DNA of 64,000 nt. It comes from Onchocerca volvulus (Eukaryota > Nematoda > Chromadorea > Rhabditida > Onchocercidae). The translations under genes were made by a program, and so were the position numbers. The notes under the pieces are model-generated. The model saw nothing but the letters and a program-made list of their open reading frames with translations, made no database searches and was not told the DNA's origin. Position 1 is the stretch's first letter. Each line of letters begins with the position of its first letter. The stretch is taken from the NCBI GenBank assembly GCA_000499405.2, contig HG738137.1, positions 9,871,744-9,935,743 of the forward strand, written 5' to 3'. Positions 54,201 through 64,000 of this stretch are shown here, piece by piece.

Positions 54201-55766
54201 CCTCACTTAATTTTTTTCGTTTTTTTTTTTTTTTTTGTAAAGTTATATAAATATACTTTTATAGGAAGAATTGTGTCAGTAATTATTCCTCCATTGATTT
54301 TTTCAATTTTCAAAACCATTCACCTTTTCAATACTTCTTTCCAAATTCATCGAATAAGAAAGATAGCAACGAAATAAGTGAAGTTTAGAATTTAAGAACA
54401 GAGAAATTCGGAAACAATTTCTAATTAGAGAAATAATTAAAATTAATGGTTAGTGATTTAAGTAAATGAACCAATAATAAATAGAATTCAGTTTAATTAA
54501 CGATATAAATATAATTAATCCAATTAGGATAATTACTAATATAATTCTTCCCGTAATTTCATTGTATATTTATTCCATTGCAATTTAATCAATGAAGCAG
54601 TTATTACTTTTTAATTGAGAAAACAACTACACTTTTCAGCCAGGCTTAAATAATTTCCTAGAAAATTGCTCAAATATCGAAAAAAGGATAAGATTTCGAA
54701 TATATCGAAAAAAAAATGGATAAGATGAGCAAAGAAAATTCATAAAAATAATTTCGCTTTTTCGAGAAACGAAAGTTATTAAATGACTCAATTACTTAAA
54801 GTTATAAAAAAATAATAAATGAAACGAAATTTTATTTAGCAAAAGTGAGCAAATGGTAGAAAGAAGATACCGAAAGAAATTGTTAAACCAATTAATTTGC
54901 TTAACGATTAATCAAACTACTATTTTTGAGTATTTTTATTTATTTTATCATCTTTGGGCTTTCTTCTGTCATATTTTAGGTATATGAAACTTTGGATATT
55001 TATTTCTATTCATAACAAATTTTAAGACATGACTTTTGATATGATAAGAAGATATTGATTAACTTCAAATAAAACGTAATCTTAACTGTTTCAATAGTTT
55101 AATAATGTACTCGAAAAGGAAAATATTAGAATTCGCTAAACAGGAAAAGACTTTATTTTGACTATAATATTGAGCAGTAAACATTTTATTTTCACTTCTC
55201 TATCAACTTTTGAAAATTTCGTTTTTGCTAATAATCAATATTTTTGAAATAATCAATTCCTGATATGCTAATCTTTCGAATATTTTTGCAATAATTAATT
55301 CTCATAAATCATTACCTGTCTTTCATAAGTTCGTACAAATTTTCCTGCATATATTCGAAAATGAAATACAAATTATCATGTTCACGGATTACTTCCCGCA
55401 ATTTGATAATATTTGGATGATTCATTTTTTTCAACGATTTCACTTCACGTAATGCCATTGCTTCATTCCATGAATAAAATTTCCTTTTCATTCTAAAAAT
55501 TAAAAAAAAGTTATTAGCAACAAATAATTTCACAACAGTTACTCAGATAATATTAGAAAATAGCACATTTTACTATAAATTTTTTTTCAAACTCGAATTT
55601 AAAAATAAATTAAATTTTAAATTATAAAATGACTGAACCTTTTAATGGCTACTTTATCACCAGTATCTAATTTTTTAGCCAACAATACTTCGCCGAATGT
55701 TCCATCACCAAGACGTTTCGTCATTAAATATCTATCTGCTAGTGTTTGACCTGCTGAAGCAGCCAT
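51224..55766 (-). CDS. dyf-5: MAK/ICK-family ciliary protein kinase DYF-5
   Basis: Ten exons, 55766-55639, 55492-55316, 54105-54026, 53707-53575, 53004-52833, 52450-52283, 52199-51975, 51889-51742, 51546-51436 and 51312-51224, close in frame to 476 residues. All catalytic elements are present: glycine loop GDGTFGEV (20-27), Lys42 in VAIK, Glu59, HRDMKPEN (132-139), DFG (152-154), the activation motif TDY (166-168) and APE (176-178). The [19 protein letters not shown] stretch and [12 protein letters not shown] insert are diagnostic of MAK/ICK (RCK) kinases. The C-terminal tail has [22 protein letters not shown] and a terminal GRIDWTAK, as in nematode DYF-5. DYF-5 restricts cilium length and controls kinesin-2 behaviour in sensory neurons. 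The last acceptor (AAAG|GATATG) is poor but keeps phase. An upstream noncoding exon probably ends at 55904 (GTAAGT). Confidence 0.95.
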
Positions 55767-55813
55767 AAGTTGTGTATACATAAATCGATAATTTATATCT
55801 TTTATTCCTTAAC

Positions 55814-55903
55814 CTAAAAATAAGAAAAAAAAAAGTTAGACATTTGTAAAATTGAGTAATTAAACAGTTACAGGTCATATTTTCGATGTTAAATCTTACT
55901 TAC
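55814..55903 (-). other. probable 5'-UTR intron of dyf-5
   Basis: On the minus strand a consensus donor (AACAG|GTAAGT at 55903) and an acceptor (TATTTTTAG before 55813) enclose 90 bp. They lie 48 bp upstream of the dyf-5 ATG, which implies a noncoding first exon ending at 55904. A splice-leader acceptor at the same AG is an alternative. Confidence 0.5.
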
Positions 55904-56275
55904 CTGTTGACTTCCCGGGAAAATTTTTAACCAGATAATTGAAAAAGATAGCTAGTAATTGTTTTCAACCAGGTCTTTTATCAACAGTCTCTTTTCAGAC
56001 GCTATTATTCCAATTAATTCACTGCCATAATATGGCATTATTAAATCCAAACCACCTGGCCTTCTTTTACCTTCTTCCTAACATGCAAGAAAATATATTC
56101 AAAGCATCAACCCACATTTTATGCAAATGTATAACAAATGATAAATGAAAATAATAAATCAAAAAAAAAAAAAGAATGGATCTAAAGCAAATTAAATTTT
56201 CAAATTTATAAAAAAAGAAAGAAAAAAAAAGATACTTTCGAATAATCTCACTTATTTAATTTCCCTATCGATCCA

Positions 56276-56377
56276 TAATACTTCAATATTTGGAGTAAGC
56301 ACATTTGATGAGATATTTATTGATGGTAATACTTCAATATTTGGAGTAAGCACATTTGATGAGATATTTATTGATGG
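56276..56377. repeat. perfect tandem duplication, 2 x 51 bp
   Basis: The unit starting TAATACTTCAATATTTGGAG is present at 56276-56326 and again, identically, at 56327-56377. It ends exactly where the X-box candidate begins, in the space between dyf-5 and the phosphatase gene. Confidence 0.96.
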
Positions 56378-56390
56378 TCACCATGACGAC
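56377..56390 (-). promoter_or_regulatory. RFX/DAF-19 X-box candidate upstream of dyf-5
   Basis: GTCACCATGACGAC fits the 14-position X-box consensus RYYNYYATRRNRAC at every constrained base. It lies about 610 bp upstream of the dyf-5 ATG, but nearer to the likely transcription start, since a noncoding first exon ends at 55904. In C. elegans, ciliary genes are switched on by DAF-19 through such sites. The neighbouring phosphatase gene on the other strand starts 0.9 kb away and could also be served. Confidence 0.6.
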
Positions 56391-57270
56391 TATATCTCTC
56401 CAATTGCCATCCTTTCTTTTCAGTGCGTATATTTTATATATTAAATATCAAAAATGATTAATTTTAAACATTATCACGCATTTCACTCACATACTTACGC
56501 ATTCACGTATACGTCATACTCACGCATAAACACACGTAAAACTGGCGTACACGTACACGTATACACATACAGACATACATATGTGCTTATTTTTTATTAT
56601 TTATTTGTACAGAATAGTATTTACTTATTTAAAGTATTCATTTGTATAGTATTTATTTTTAAAATATAGTATAATATTTATTTTTATGATAACTTATGGT
56701 TGTTAATTATCAATTATTCAAAATAGCATCTCTAAAAGCATAAAAATATGAAACCATATGAGGAAAGTTACTTTCTGATGAAAATTCTATATAAAATTTA
56801 ATTACAGTTAGGGATGATAAAATAATGATAATTAGCAGAGATAATGATAAATATGATAACATTTTTCTTGCTGATTTCATCGTTGTAAATTTTACCTTAA
56901 AACAAATTGTTATCACTTGCTCACAATATTATTATTGAAAGTTTATTTCAAACCAATAATATTCATTTTATCTTTTAGCGAAAAAAATTTGAAAAATTTT
57001 TTATCAAAATGATCATATTATGAAATATTTGAAATGTAACAAATTTTCACATATAATTAATTATCTTTACAACGAAAAGATTTTTAAAAAAACCAAAAAA
57101 TTGCATAATTTATTGATTATGCGCATATAATAGTGCTATGATAATTATAGAAATGAATATTTTAAAATTTCATCCTTGTTTTTGAGCAAAATAAAAGAAT
57201 CTGTGAAACAATAAAATGTCATTGTTTTGTTAAATTATTCGTGAAGTTAGGTTGATCATACATTACAATA

Positions 57271-60200
57271 TGTCCCATGAAAATATCACGCAAATGGTAC
57301 GAAAATTAAGAAATAAAAGTGAAAGGTATAGATAGATATCTTGGAAAGAAATTTTCTTCATAATTTGATAATAATCATATCATTGAGTCTAAAATAACGA
57401 CAAATCACTTTATTTTACGTGTAAATGTTCTTCAATAAATAAGTAAGTAAGTATCGAGAACGACAATTTATACGCTCAATTGATTTAATATGTTAAAATT
57501 TTTTAAAATTTTATTTACAAGTTTACGTTTTTGGAGTGCAAAACTTATGACAATTGATAGAGATAATTGCTCAATTTGATAGAATAACACAAAACATTAA
57601 ACTTAGTAGCAACTAACTTCAAATACTTTCTGTTTTTTGAAACTTTGTGAGCTTTTTTTCTTTTTTTTTTTAAAAAGAAAGGATTGAAATTACGAAGTGC
57701 CAAGTCATACTGCAATCTACGGTTGGATAAACAATTGATTGATATTGATGAAATAAAAAAAGTAAATAAATAAGTAATAATTGAATGAATATCGAGACAA
57801 ATAGCAATATTTTGCAGAAGCCGAAATAAAACAGATTTAATTCTTTCCAAAAGAAAGGCAAAAAACAGATTATTGGCTTCACTTCCGGCAAAAATATCGA
57901 CGCACCGTTCAAGCAAAAAGCAAATATTTACAAAAAGTATATGAAAATTTTAATTCCAATTTTAATTTTAATTCCATTTCTAAAAATAACGATGGGGAGC
58001 TTTAAACAATTAAAAATATGAAATATTAAAATCAATAAGAAAATCAAACCAATGCATGATATATCCAATGCATGATTATATATTATTTTAAAAGTTTGAA
58101 ATTTAAAATGACTTAAGAGTTTTTAAAGTTTGGCATTAAAATTTGACTTTGAAGTTTGAAATATAAAGTTTCCAATTTTTAAAATTCATGATAAATTTAC
58201 AAGTGCAGAATATCCTTTTGGACATTATCAACATCGTAAACATGGAAGTTATGATGATCATCAACGTCTTGTCACATCATCATCGAAGCATTCGACTACA
58301 ACCACTACAACCGATGATACCATGATTTTTACTTCACCTCAGATAGCATTATCATCAAAGAAAAATCCAGAGAATGAATCGAAAAATGAAGAGAAACTGT
58401 CCGAAAACGAAAGGAAGGAAAAAATACAAAAAGCGGTGATAATATGAAAATTTCATTTTATTAAGCTGAAAATTTGAATGAGAAATTGAAACAAAATTTT
58501 GGTTACACTATTGCAGTTTCAATCCGAAAATGCAATATTCTGGATATAAATGATTTAGTAATTCCCGATTCTAAATTTTTATATTATTAAATTCTAAATT
58601 AGAAAGATGATCGAATGTTATTTAATTATCAATTTTATTTTCTGTGATATTTTCCAAATTTAGCTTATAGCAAATTTTGCAACATTTTGCAACACATTGC
58701 AGCAAAATGAGACAAATTTTAACTCATTCATTTATTCAAATTACAGATTCCCAATTCTGTTCTTACAATTATTTGAATTTTAAATGCTTGAGCTGTTTTT
58801 TTCTTTCTAAGATAGTATCATGGATAAGAAGTGTATTGGATAAGGGAATTAATGGAATGAAAGAAGACTATGAACGATTGAATCGAACACGAAGTATCGA
58901 AATCCTTTATGGATCACCTGAGGATGAAAGGAATCGCTATCGAGTAAATTTATAATCTTTCTAATTTTTAAGTTTTTGAAAGAACTAAACCGCAGGAAAA
59001 AATGTAATTTTGTAATTTTTCCTTTTTTTTTTTTTTTTTTTTTCAAGATTCCAAAGCATTCAAAAAAATTTACTCAATGAATAATTTAATTGAACTTCAA
59101 AGTTTCCTAGCTATGAAATGTGAAATTTGCCATTTATATTCTAAAATTAATTTTAAGTTTGATTAATGATATTTTTAAAATTTCAAGATATTTTAAACAT
59201 TATTAATGAGTAAAAATTTCAAATTATAGGATATCAGATGTATTGAAAAAACACGTGTTGTTTTGAAAAATGTCGATGTAAGGGTAAATTATATCCATGC
59301 TAATTTCATTCGTTCTGGCAAGAGTAAAAAACGTTTCATTTGTACGCAGGTAAGGAATTGATAATAATGAGTAAATCAAGAATGGACAACGAATAAAAAT
59401 AGATGTCAAATGAATGTCATCGATTATCATAAATTGTCGCAAAAAATGTCAACATTCATTCATTTAAGTGATTTTAATTGCTCTAAACTTCGATCATTAT
59501 CCTCTCTATTTTAGAAAGAATTTTTCATGGATTATAGGCTCCGCTGGAAACAACGATCGAGGATTTTTGGCGAATGATATGTCAAACGCAATGTGAATAT
59601 ATTGTTATGTTATGTGATTTCGTCGAAAATAATATGTCAGTTTGCGCCGATTATTGGCCACGTGAAGAAGGACAACGAGTAGAATATGGTGATACGGAAG
59701 TGAGAAATGCTGAAATAAAAAAGGTTTACTTTTTTTCAAACTATTAAAATTTGATGCATTAAATGAGAATTCGTCGAATATCAGAAATTTCGTCTTCATT
59801 TTCATTAAAAATTTCATTCTTACTTTTATAAATCTACAAATTCATTTTAAATCATGAGTCCAAACTGGTAAATATTTTTACTGATAATTTGACCAAAGCA
59901 ATATTTGAATTGAAGATATATTTCGATCTTGATAATTACTCAGGTTCAAAAACAATGGATAATATTTCTGTCGAAAAGTAAATCACTTACTATTCATCTG
60001 TTGTATTCATAATCAAAGAGTGTCAAAAAAGATATTTTTTTTTTGAATTTTTTAAATAATTAATATTTTAGATAGAAATACAAGAAGATAATGTTAATTA
60101 TACGGCAATTGAGAGTAAACTTCGTATTATTTCCCGATTGGGACTTCATAATTGCATGCATTTTTATTGGCCTGAATGGACTGATCAAATGCCACCGCCA

Positions 60201-61373
60201 TCATTTGAGATGATACGACGAATTGCCAAGGAAATTAGGCGATCAAAGTATATATTTTATAAATATTAAAGCTCCTTTTATGTTAATTTAACGTGATCTT
60301 GCCGTGACTTGCAAGAGATAATTATTGTTTTGATATATTATTACTTCATTACTAGTCATTAGAAAATTTTGCTAATTTCATTTAGAGTTAATTTTAAACT
60401 AAAAATGTAAGGAAAAAAAAATTCCCGTACTGCTTGTTTATTGCTACGTAACACTAATTTAAGAACTTTTTGTAATTTAAAAATTTTGAATTACAGGTTT
60501 AAATTGGTTGAATTAATAGTTCAGATGACATTTTCTCTTTGATGAAACTGTTGTTTTTTTTTTTTTTTTTTCCAATAGAAAGAGCAAAGTTATCATAATG
60601 TCTCCGAAATATTCGAACAATGATAAAGAATTAAATAAAATCATATTATATGGAATTAACTCTGATTTTTCATTTTTCAGCCATCCAATTACAGTTCACT
60701 GCACAACGGGAATCGGTCGTTCGGCTACTTTTATAGCCATTGAATTGGTACTTGAAATGTTGAGTAAAGGCCAACATTGTGTTATGGCTGATTTATTGTC
60801 AAATTTACGGAAACAACGAGCACAAGCTGTTAATGTAAACTTTTTTTGCATTATAGATAATTGCATTAGATTGAAATAGATAGCAAATAAGGCCCAATAC
60901 GGATGATATTATTCTAATAACATTAACAGTGCTTCGTTAGATTGACGAATATTTATGGCCTTCTGGTAATTGCAGTTCAACTACTTATTGTTAATTAGTA
61001 AAGAAATTTAGACAAATTTTGACATCAGAAAAACCCATTTTCTACAAGTATGCGATCACAATATATAACTTTTGTCATCAGGCGTATTTTACGTATATTT
61101 TTTCACTATCACAGCATTTATGCATTTAAGCCATTATCATTGCAGTAGTAATTATATGTAGTAATTAATATAATAATTACCATTAGAAGTGCAAAATGCA
61201 AATTGCAGTCTTGGAAGCAATATCTGGCAATACACAAGCATGTTATGAATTATTTGTTAACTCGTAAAAAGATTCCGAAAGAAATTATGGATGAAGTGGA
61301 TCAATTTTTGAATACATGCAATGAACAGATGGCAGATGAAGTGATTAAAGATGAAGCATTAAAACAACCTTAA
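57271..61373 (+). CDS. nematode-type non-receptor protein tyrosine phosphatase
   Basis: Nine exons, 57271-57326, 57818-57936, 58209-58435, 58812-58943, 59230-59349, 59538-59723, 60072-60247, 60681-60834 and 61209-61373, give 444 residues. Residues 1-134 are basic and Ser/Thr/Glu-rich without a domain. The first two exons are supported only by matching phases and composition. The PTP domain (about 140-420) has VNYIHANFI, the block [19 protein letters not shown], and the P-loop HCTTGIGRS with nucleophile Cys346 and Arg352. Three other loops deviate. The WPD loop reads W316-T317-D318 with the acid kept, the pTyr loop reads KTRV instead of KNRY, and the Q-loop glutamine is replaced by Asn390. This resembles the expanded, divergent PTP family of nematodes. 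No signal peptide or membrane segment is seen, so it is likely cytosolic. Start choice: ATG just after a TTAG acceptor. Confidence 0.87.
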
Positions 61374-61421
61374 AAGTTTTAAATTTGGCATATTTTCTTA
61401 TCATTTTGCTTTTATGAAAAC

Positions 61422-61427
61422 AATAAA
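61422..61427 (+). terminator. phosphatase gene polyadenylation signal AATAAA
   Basis: AATAAA lies 48 bp beyond the stop codon of the phosphatase gene, a usual distance for a nematode 3' UTR. Confidence 0.45.
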
Positions 61428-62219
61428 TTGCAAGCATTTAAATGGATATTATGTGATCAAATAGAATGAAAATGATTGATACAATCAAAACAATTTGGAG
61501 ACAATGCCATTGTAATTTTAAATATACTGAGAAAATTTGATATGAATAATTGTATTAAGATTTGAAGTATGTTATAAATACTAAAGTACATATACAGTAA
61601 TTTCGAATTATATCCAAACGAAAACAAAAATATTCATTGATTTCACTTTCGAAATCTAATTTTATTTTTTAAGATAATAAAATTTGAAATAATGGAGAGA
61701 AAGACAAATTTATTCGAATGACAAAGAATGAAAGACGAAAAGACATCGTCACATTAATGTCACCCTTCCCAGGTCATCCATCCATTCTCACCAATTCAAG
61801 TTTTACATACATTCTTGTCTCTCCTTGTATGCATTATGCTTTTGTTGTAATGCTGCATATCATCTGATTAAATTTACTATTTTTTTCTTGACTTTTAATT
61901 AATGAACTTTCACTTATTAGTTGACTTATTTAAATTCCGCCCACAAAATATATAAATTTCATGTTTGATTAAAGCACAGATTCTAGAAAACCAAACATAT
62001 TTGTGATCCATTTATTAATTAACTGAGAATTCCAGTTTTTAAGCATTCATTCATCACTATAGGTATTTATTAGTGCGAGTAACAAAATAAAAGTTTTCAA
62101 TGTTATGCAATAAAAAGCGAATTATACTGAAATGTACAATGGTTTATTTATTCCAACTATTTCTTCAATATCAGATATGAAGTAAACATATTTTGAAGTT
62201 GGCGAAAAAATTTTAATTG

Positions 62220-62416
62220 TTAAAATTGATAGCAAGAAAAAGATAAAATAAAAATAAATAGTTCTATATATTGTTGACAGTATCGTTCACTCGAATTAGC
62301 AGCATCGATCCATTTTTTGAAATTTTGTAAATGTTTAGATGCTCGCTTCACTGAAAAACTATTTGATAATCATTCTGGAAGAAATATCTATATTGTTGAA
62401 TTGTCTGATTAGCCAT
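62220..62416 (-). pseudogene. possible small gene or gene remnant with a frame break
   Basis: An ATG at 62416 opens a 22-codon frame (MANQTIQQYRYFFQ and on) that stops at 62348. The adjoining frame from 62351 runs another 43 codons to a TAA at 62220, with well-mixed composition (HLQNFKKWIDAANSSERYC). The break sits at a run of five T. A one-base change there would merge both frames into a single ORF. Alternatively the second block is a last exon using the TTTTTCAG acceptor at 62351. No family is recognised. A sequencing error, a decayed gene and chance are all possible. Confidence 0.25.
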
Positions 62417-63663
62417 TTTAATTTAATCTAGCTAATTAAAATGTTAATAAGGTGTAAGAAACAATGCATTAAACTGTTTTCCTTCTCTCATTTTTTACAA
62501 TTGATCAACAGCAAAGCTGAATTAGTCAAAATAGATTGCTAAAAAAATTCCAAGAGGTTTTGTAACAGTTTATAACTTCGCGGAAGTTTCGTACAAACTG
62601 TAACTCATGAGTGTTTTATGATAATTTGTAAATTTATCAAAATTTTTTGATGCCGATAACTCTATGAAAGTTCTATAACATCTATAGTATCATGGAAGTA
62701 TTTGAAAATCAACAAAGTATACTGATAGATTGATTGATTTTCAATTTATTTCAAAAATTTTCATTTAGATGAGAGAAAATCATGAAGATGACAATGACAT
62801 TTCTCTCGCTACTTTTGTTTTGTTTGATCAATTTATAGATAAAAATGAAGACGATAATACTGATGGAGATAAATCCGCTTAAGCAAAGACCATTCAACAC
62901 CGTAATCATTTCCGAAGTTGATAATAATGATATCGAGAAAAGTGGTGAATCGCTGACATTCAATAACACTGATAGGCTGGTCCTCGCCGAAGGATTGCCA
63001 TTCTACATTTATATTAAATCTTTTGTTTTTTTTTTTTTTGGAATATTCAAAACTTTACCAATTTTTTAAAGATTTCACTACTAATTCAATCTAATTAATA
63101 TTAAATCAACAAAAGAAAGAAGTAAAAATCCTGATTAATATATCTAATTCAAAATAAGAAAGAAAATAAATATACAAATAAAATTTGAATAGTCCTATGA
63201 AATTCATAGATATAAGCTAGATTACAACATAGATGTTTCTGCATATGAGTTAAGCGATGTAATAAATAATGATACTATGAAAAAATCTAATCTTGATTAA
63301 TTTCGTTTTAAAAATATATAAATTAAATTATATTAGGCAAAATAAATTAAAATTTAGAAAATAATAGAAAAAAAGAAAAAAAGAAAGAAGCTTTACAAAT
63401 TGGAGAAAAATGTCCAGACTTTTGTATTCACTCAGTATAAAATTACCTTTGTGAATGCATACTGCATCGGACGATGATAATATATTTGAAATAAATAAAC
63501 AAATTTAATTCGAAAAAAATTACTAAAAAATTTCGATTATAATTCTACAATTTTATTAGTTTTTAAAGAAGCCTTTTTAAAAAATTTTAACATTAAGGTT
63601 ATCATAAATTCTTAATTAAAGACAAATTTTCTGATCTAATTAGTTTAAAATTCAAAATTTCTT

Positions 63664-63839
63664 TTAATATTCAATCTTTTTCAGTGTTTTCGGATCTTCG
63701 AATTTAAGTGCAATCAATAAGCCTGTTAAAAATATTTCAAAACTTACGCCGTTATTTTTCAACTAGTATAATTGAATAAATGTACCTGAACAAACAGGAC
63801 AACATCTTTCTTTAATTATTAATGGCATTCTTCGACAAT
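63664..63839 (-). CDS. 3' exons of an unidentified cysteine-rich protein (partial)
   Basis: Two minus-strand exons with compatible phases, 63839-63786 (2+17 codons+1) and 63722-63664 (ending in TAA), would encode CRRMPLIIKERCCPVCS then GLLIALKFEDPKTLKKIEY and stop. The intron is 63 bp, donor G|GTACAT, acceptor TTTTTAACAG. The CCPVC motif is typical of the end of von Willebrand factor type C modules in secreted proteins, but a single motif is weak evidence. The upstream exons would lie beyond the right edge. A plus-strand frame across 63684-63766 also exists and is less well supported. Confidence 0.4.
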
Positions 63840-64000
63840 CTGTCAATTGTCGTCATTTTTCCCTTTATAAAAAAGGATTAAAACATAGAGCGATCTAACC
63901 AAATATTTGACAAGGAAAACAAACATGGAAATTTCATTGGTATGTAATTGTCTTTCATGGATCATATGCGCAATATTTTTCCTATTTTTTTGTTTCTATT

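Larger units (their letters stand above)
55767..57270. other. divergent promoter region between dyf-5 and the phosphatase gene
   Basis: Besides the dyf-5 5'-UTR exon, the X-box candidate and the 51-bp duplication, it holds a CA/TACG-rich tract near 56480-56580. The DNA is otherwise A/T-rich. No coding exon was recognised. Confidence 0.55.
61374..63663. other. region between phosphatase gene and right-edge gene
   Basis: The left part is the phosphatase 3' UTR and A/T-rich spacer. Apart from the frame-broken element at 62220-62416, the stretch at 62770-63030 is open in several frames on both strands. On the plus strand one frame gives RPFNTVIISEVDNNDIEKSG and continues to 63009; another is rich in Asp/Asn. 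None could be joined to neighbouring exons. Confidence 0.4.

Noticed and set aside
55250..57270. Operon between dyf-5 and the phosphatase gene
   Set aside because: The two genes are on opposite strands, so they can share a promoter region but not an operon.

Overview
The window looks like nuclear DNA of a nematode, most likely a spirurid or filarial one. It is strongly A/T-rich, its genes are split into many short exons with GT-AG introns, and every recognisable gene is a metazoan family with a clear nematode counterpart (HSF-1, PPFR-1, DYF-5, a worm-type tyrosine phosphatase, the miR-71 and miR-2 microRNAs). I cannot name the species from sequence alone. Gene models were built by hand from exon homology, splice sites and phase bookkeeping; all models that are complete in the window close in frame.

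Layout, left to right: the 5' part of an ARHGAP39/Vilse-type RhoGAP gene on the minus strand (two WW domains, runs off the left edge); an intergenic stretch with a hairpin-forming inverted repeat and diverged direct repeats; a CASC3/Barentsz exon-junction-complex gene (+); a tail-to-tail hsf-1 (-); a PRPP-synthetase-associated protein gene (-); an 8 kb gene-poor stretch; a 25.6 kb PP4 regulatory subunit gene (ppfr-1/PPP4R1, +, 22 exons) with introns of 4.8, 4.0 and 8.2 kb; the ciliary MAK/ICK kinase gene dyf-5 (-); a divergently placed protein tyrosine phosphatase gene (+); and at the right edge the 3' exons of a cysteine-rich minus-strand gene.

The most notable content is inside the 8.2 kb ppfr-1 intron. 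It holds a miR-71 hairpin (35674-35764) and, 3.2 kb downstream, a miR-2 hairpin (38870-38946), both on the host strand, so the PP4 subunit gene is the host of a miR-71/miR-2 cluster. Other points of interest are a full RFX/DAF-19 X-box upstream of dyf-5, placed directly beside a perfect 51-bp tandem duplication; a long imperfect hairpin in the CASC3 last intron; a phosphatase with an intact Cys/Arg signature but altered WPD, pTyr and Q loops; and a probable GC-AG intron in ppfr-1. The genes have no obvious common pathway. They span mRNA surveillance (CASC3), stress transcription (HSF-1), nucleotide metabolism (PRPSAP), PP4 signalling (PPFR-1) and cilium length control (DYF-5).
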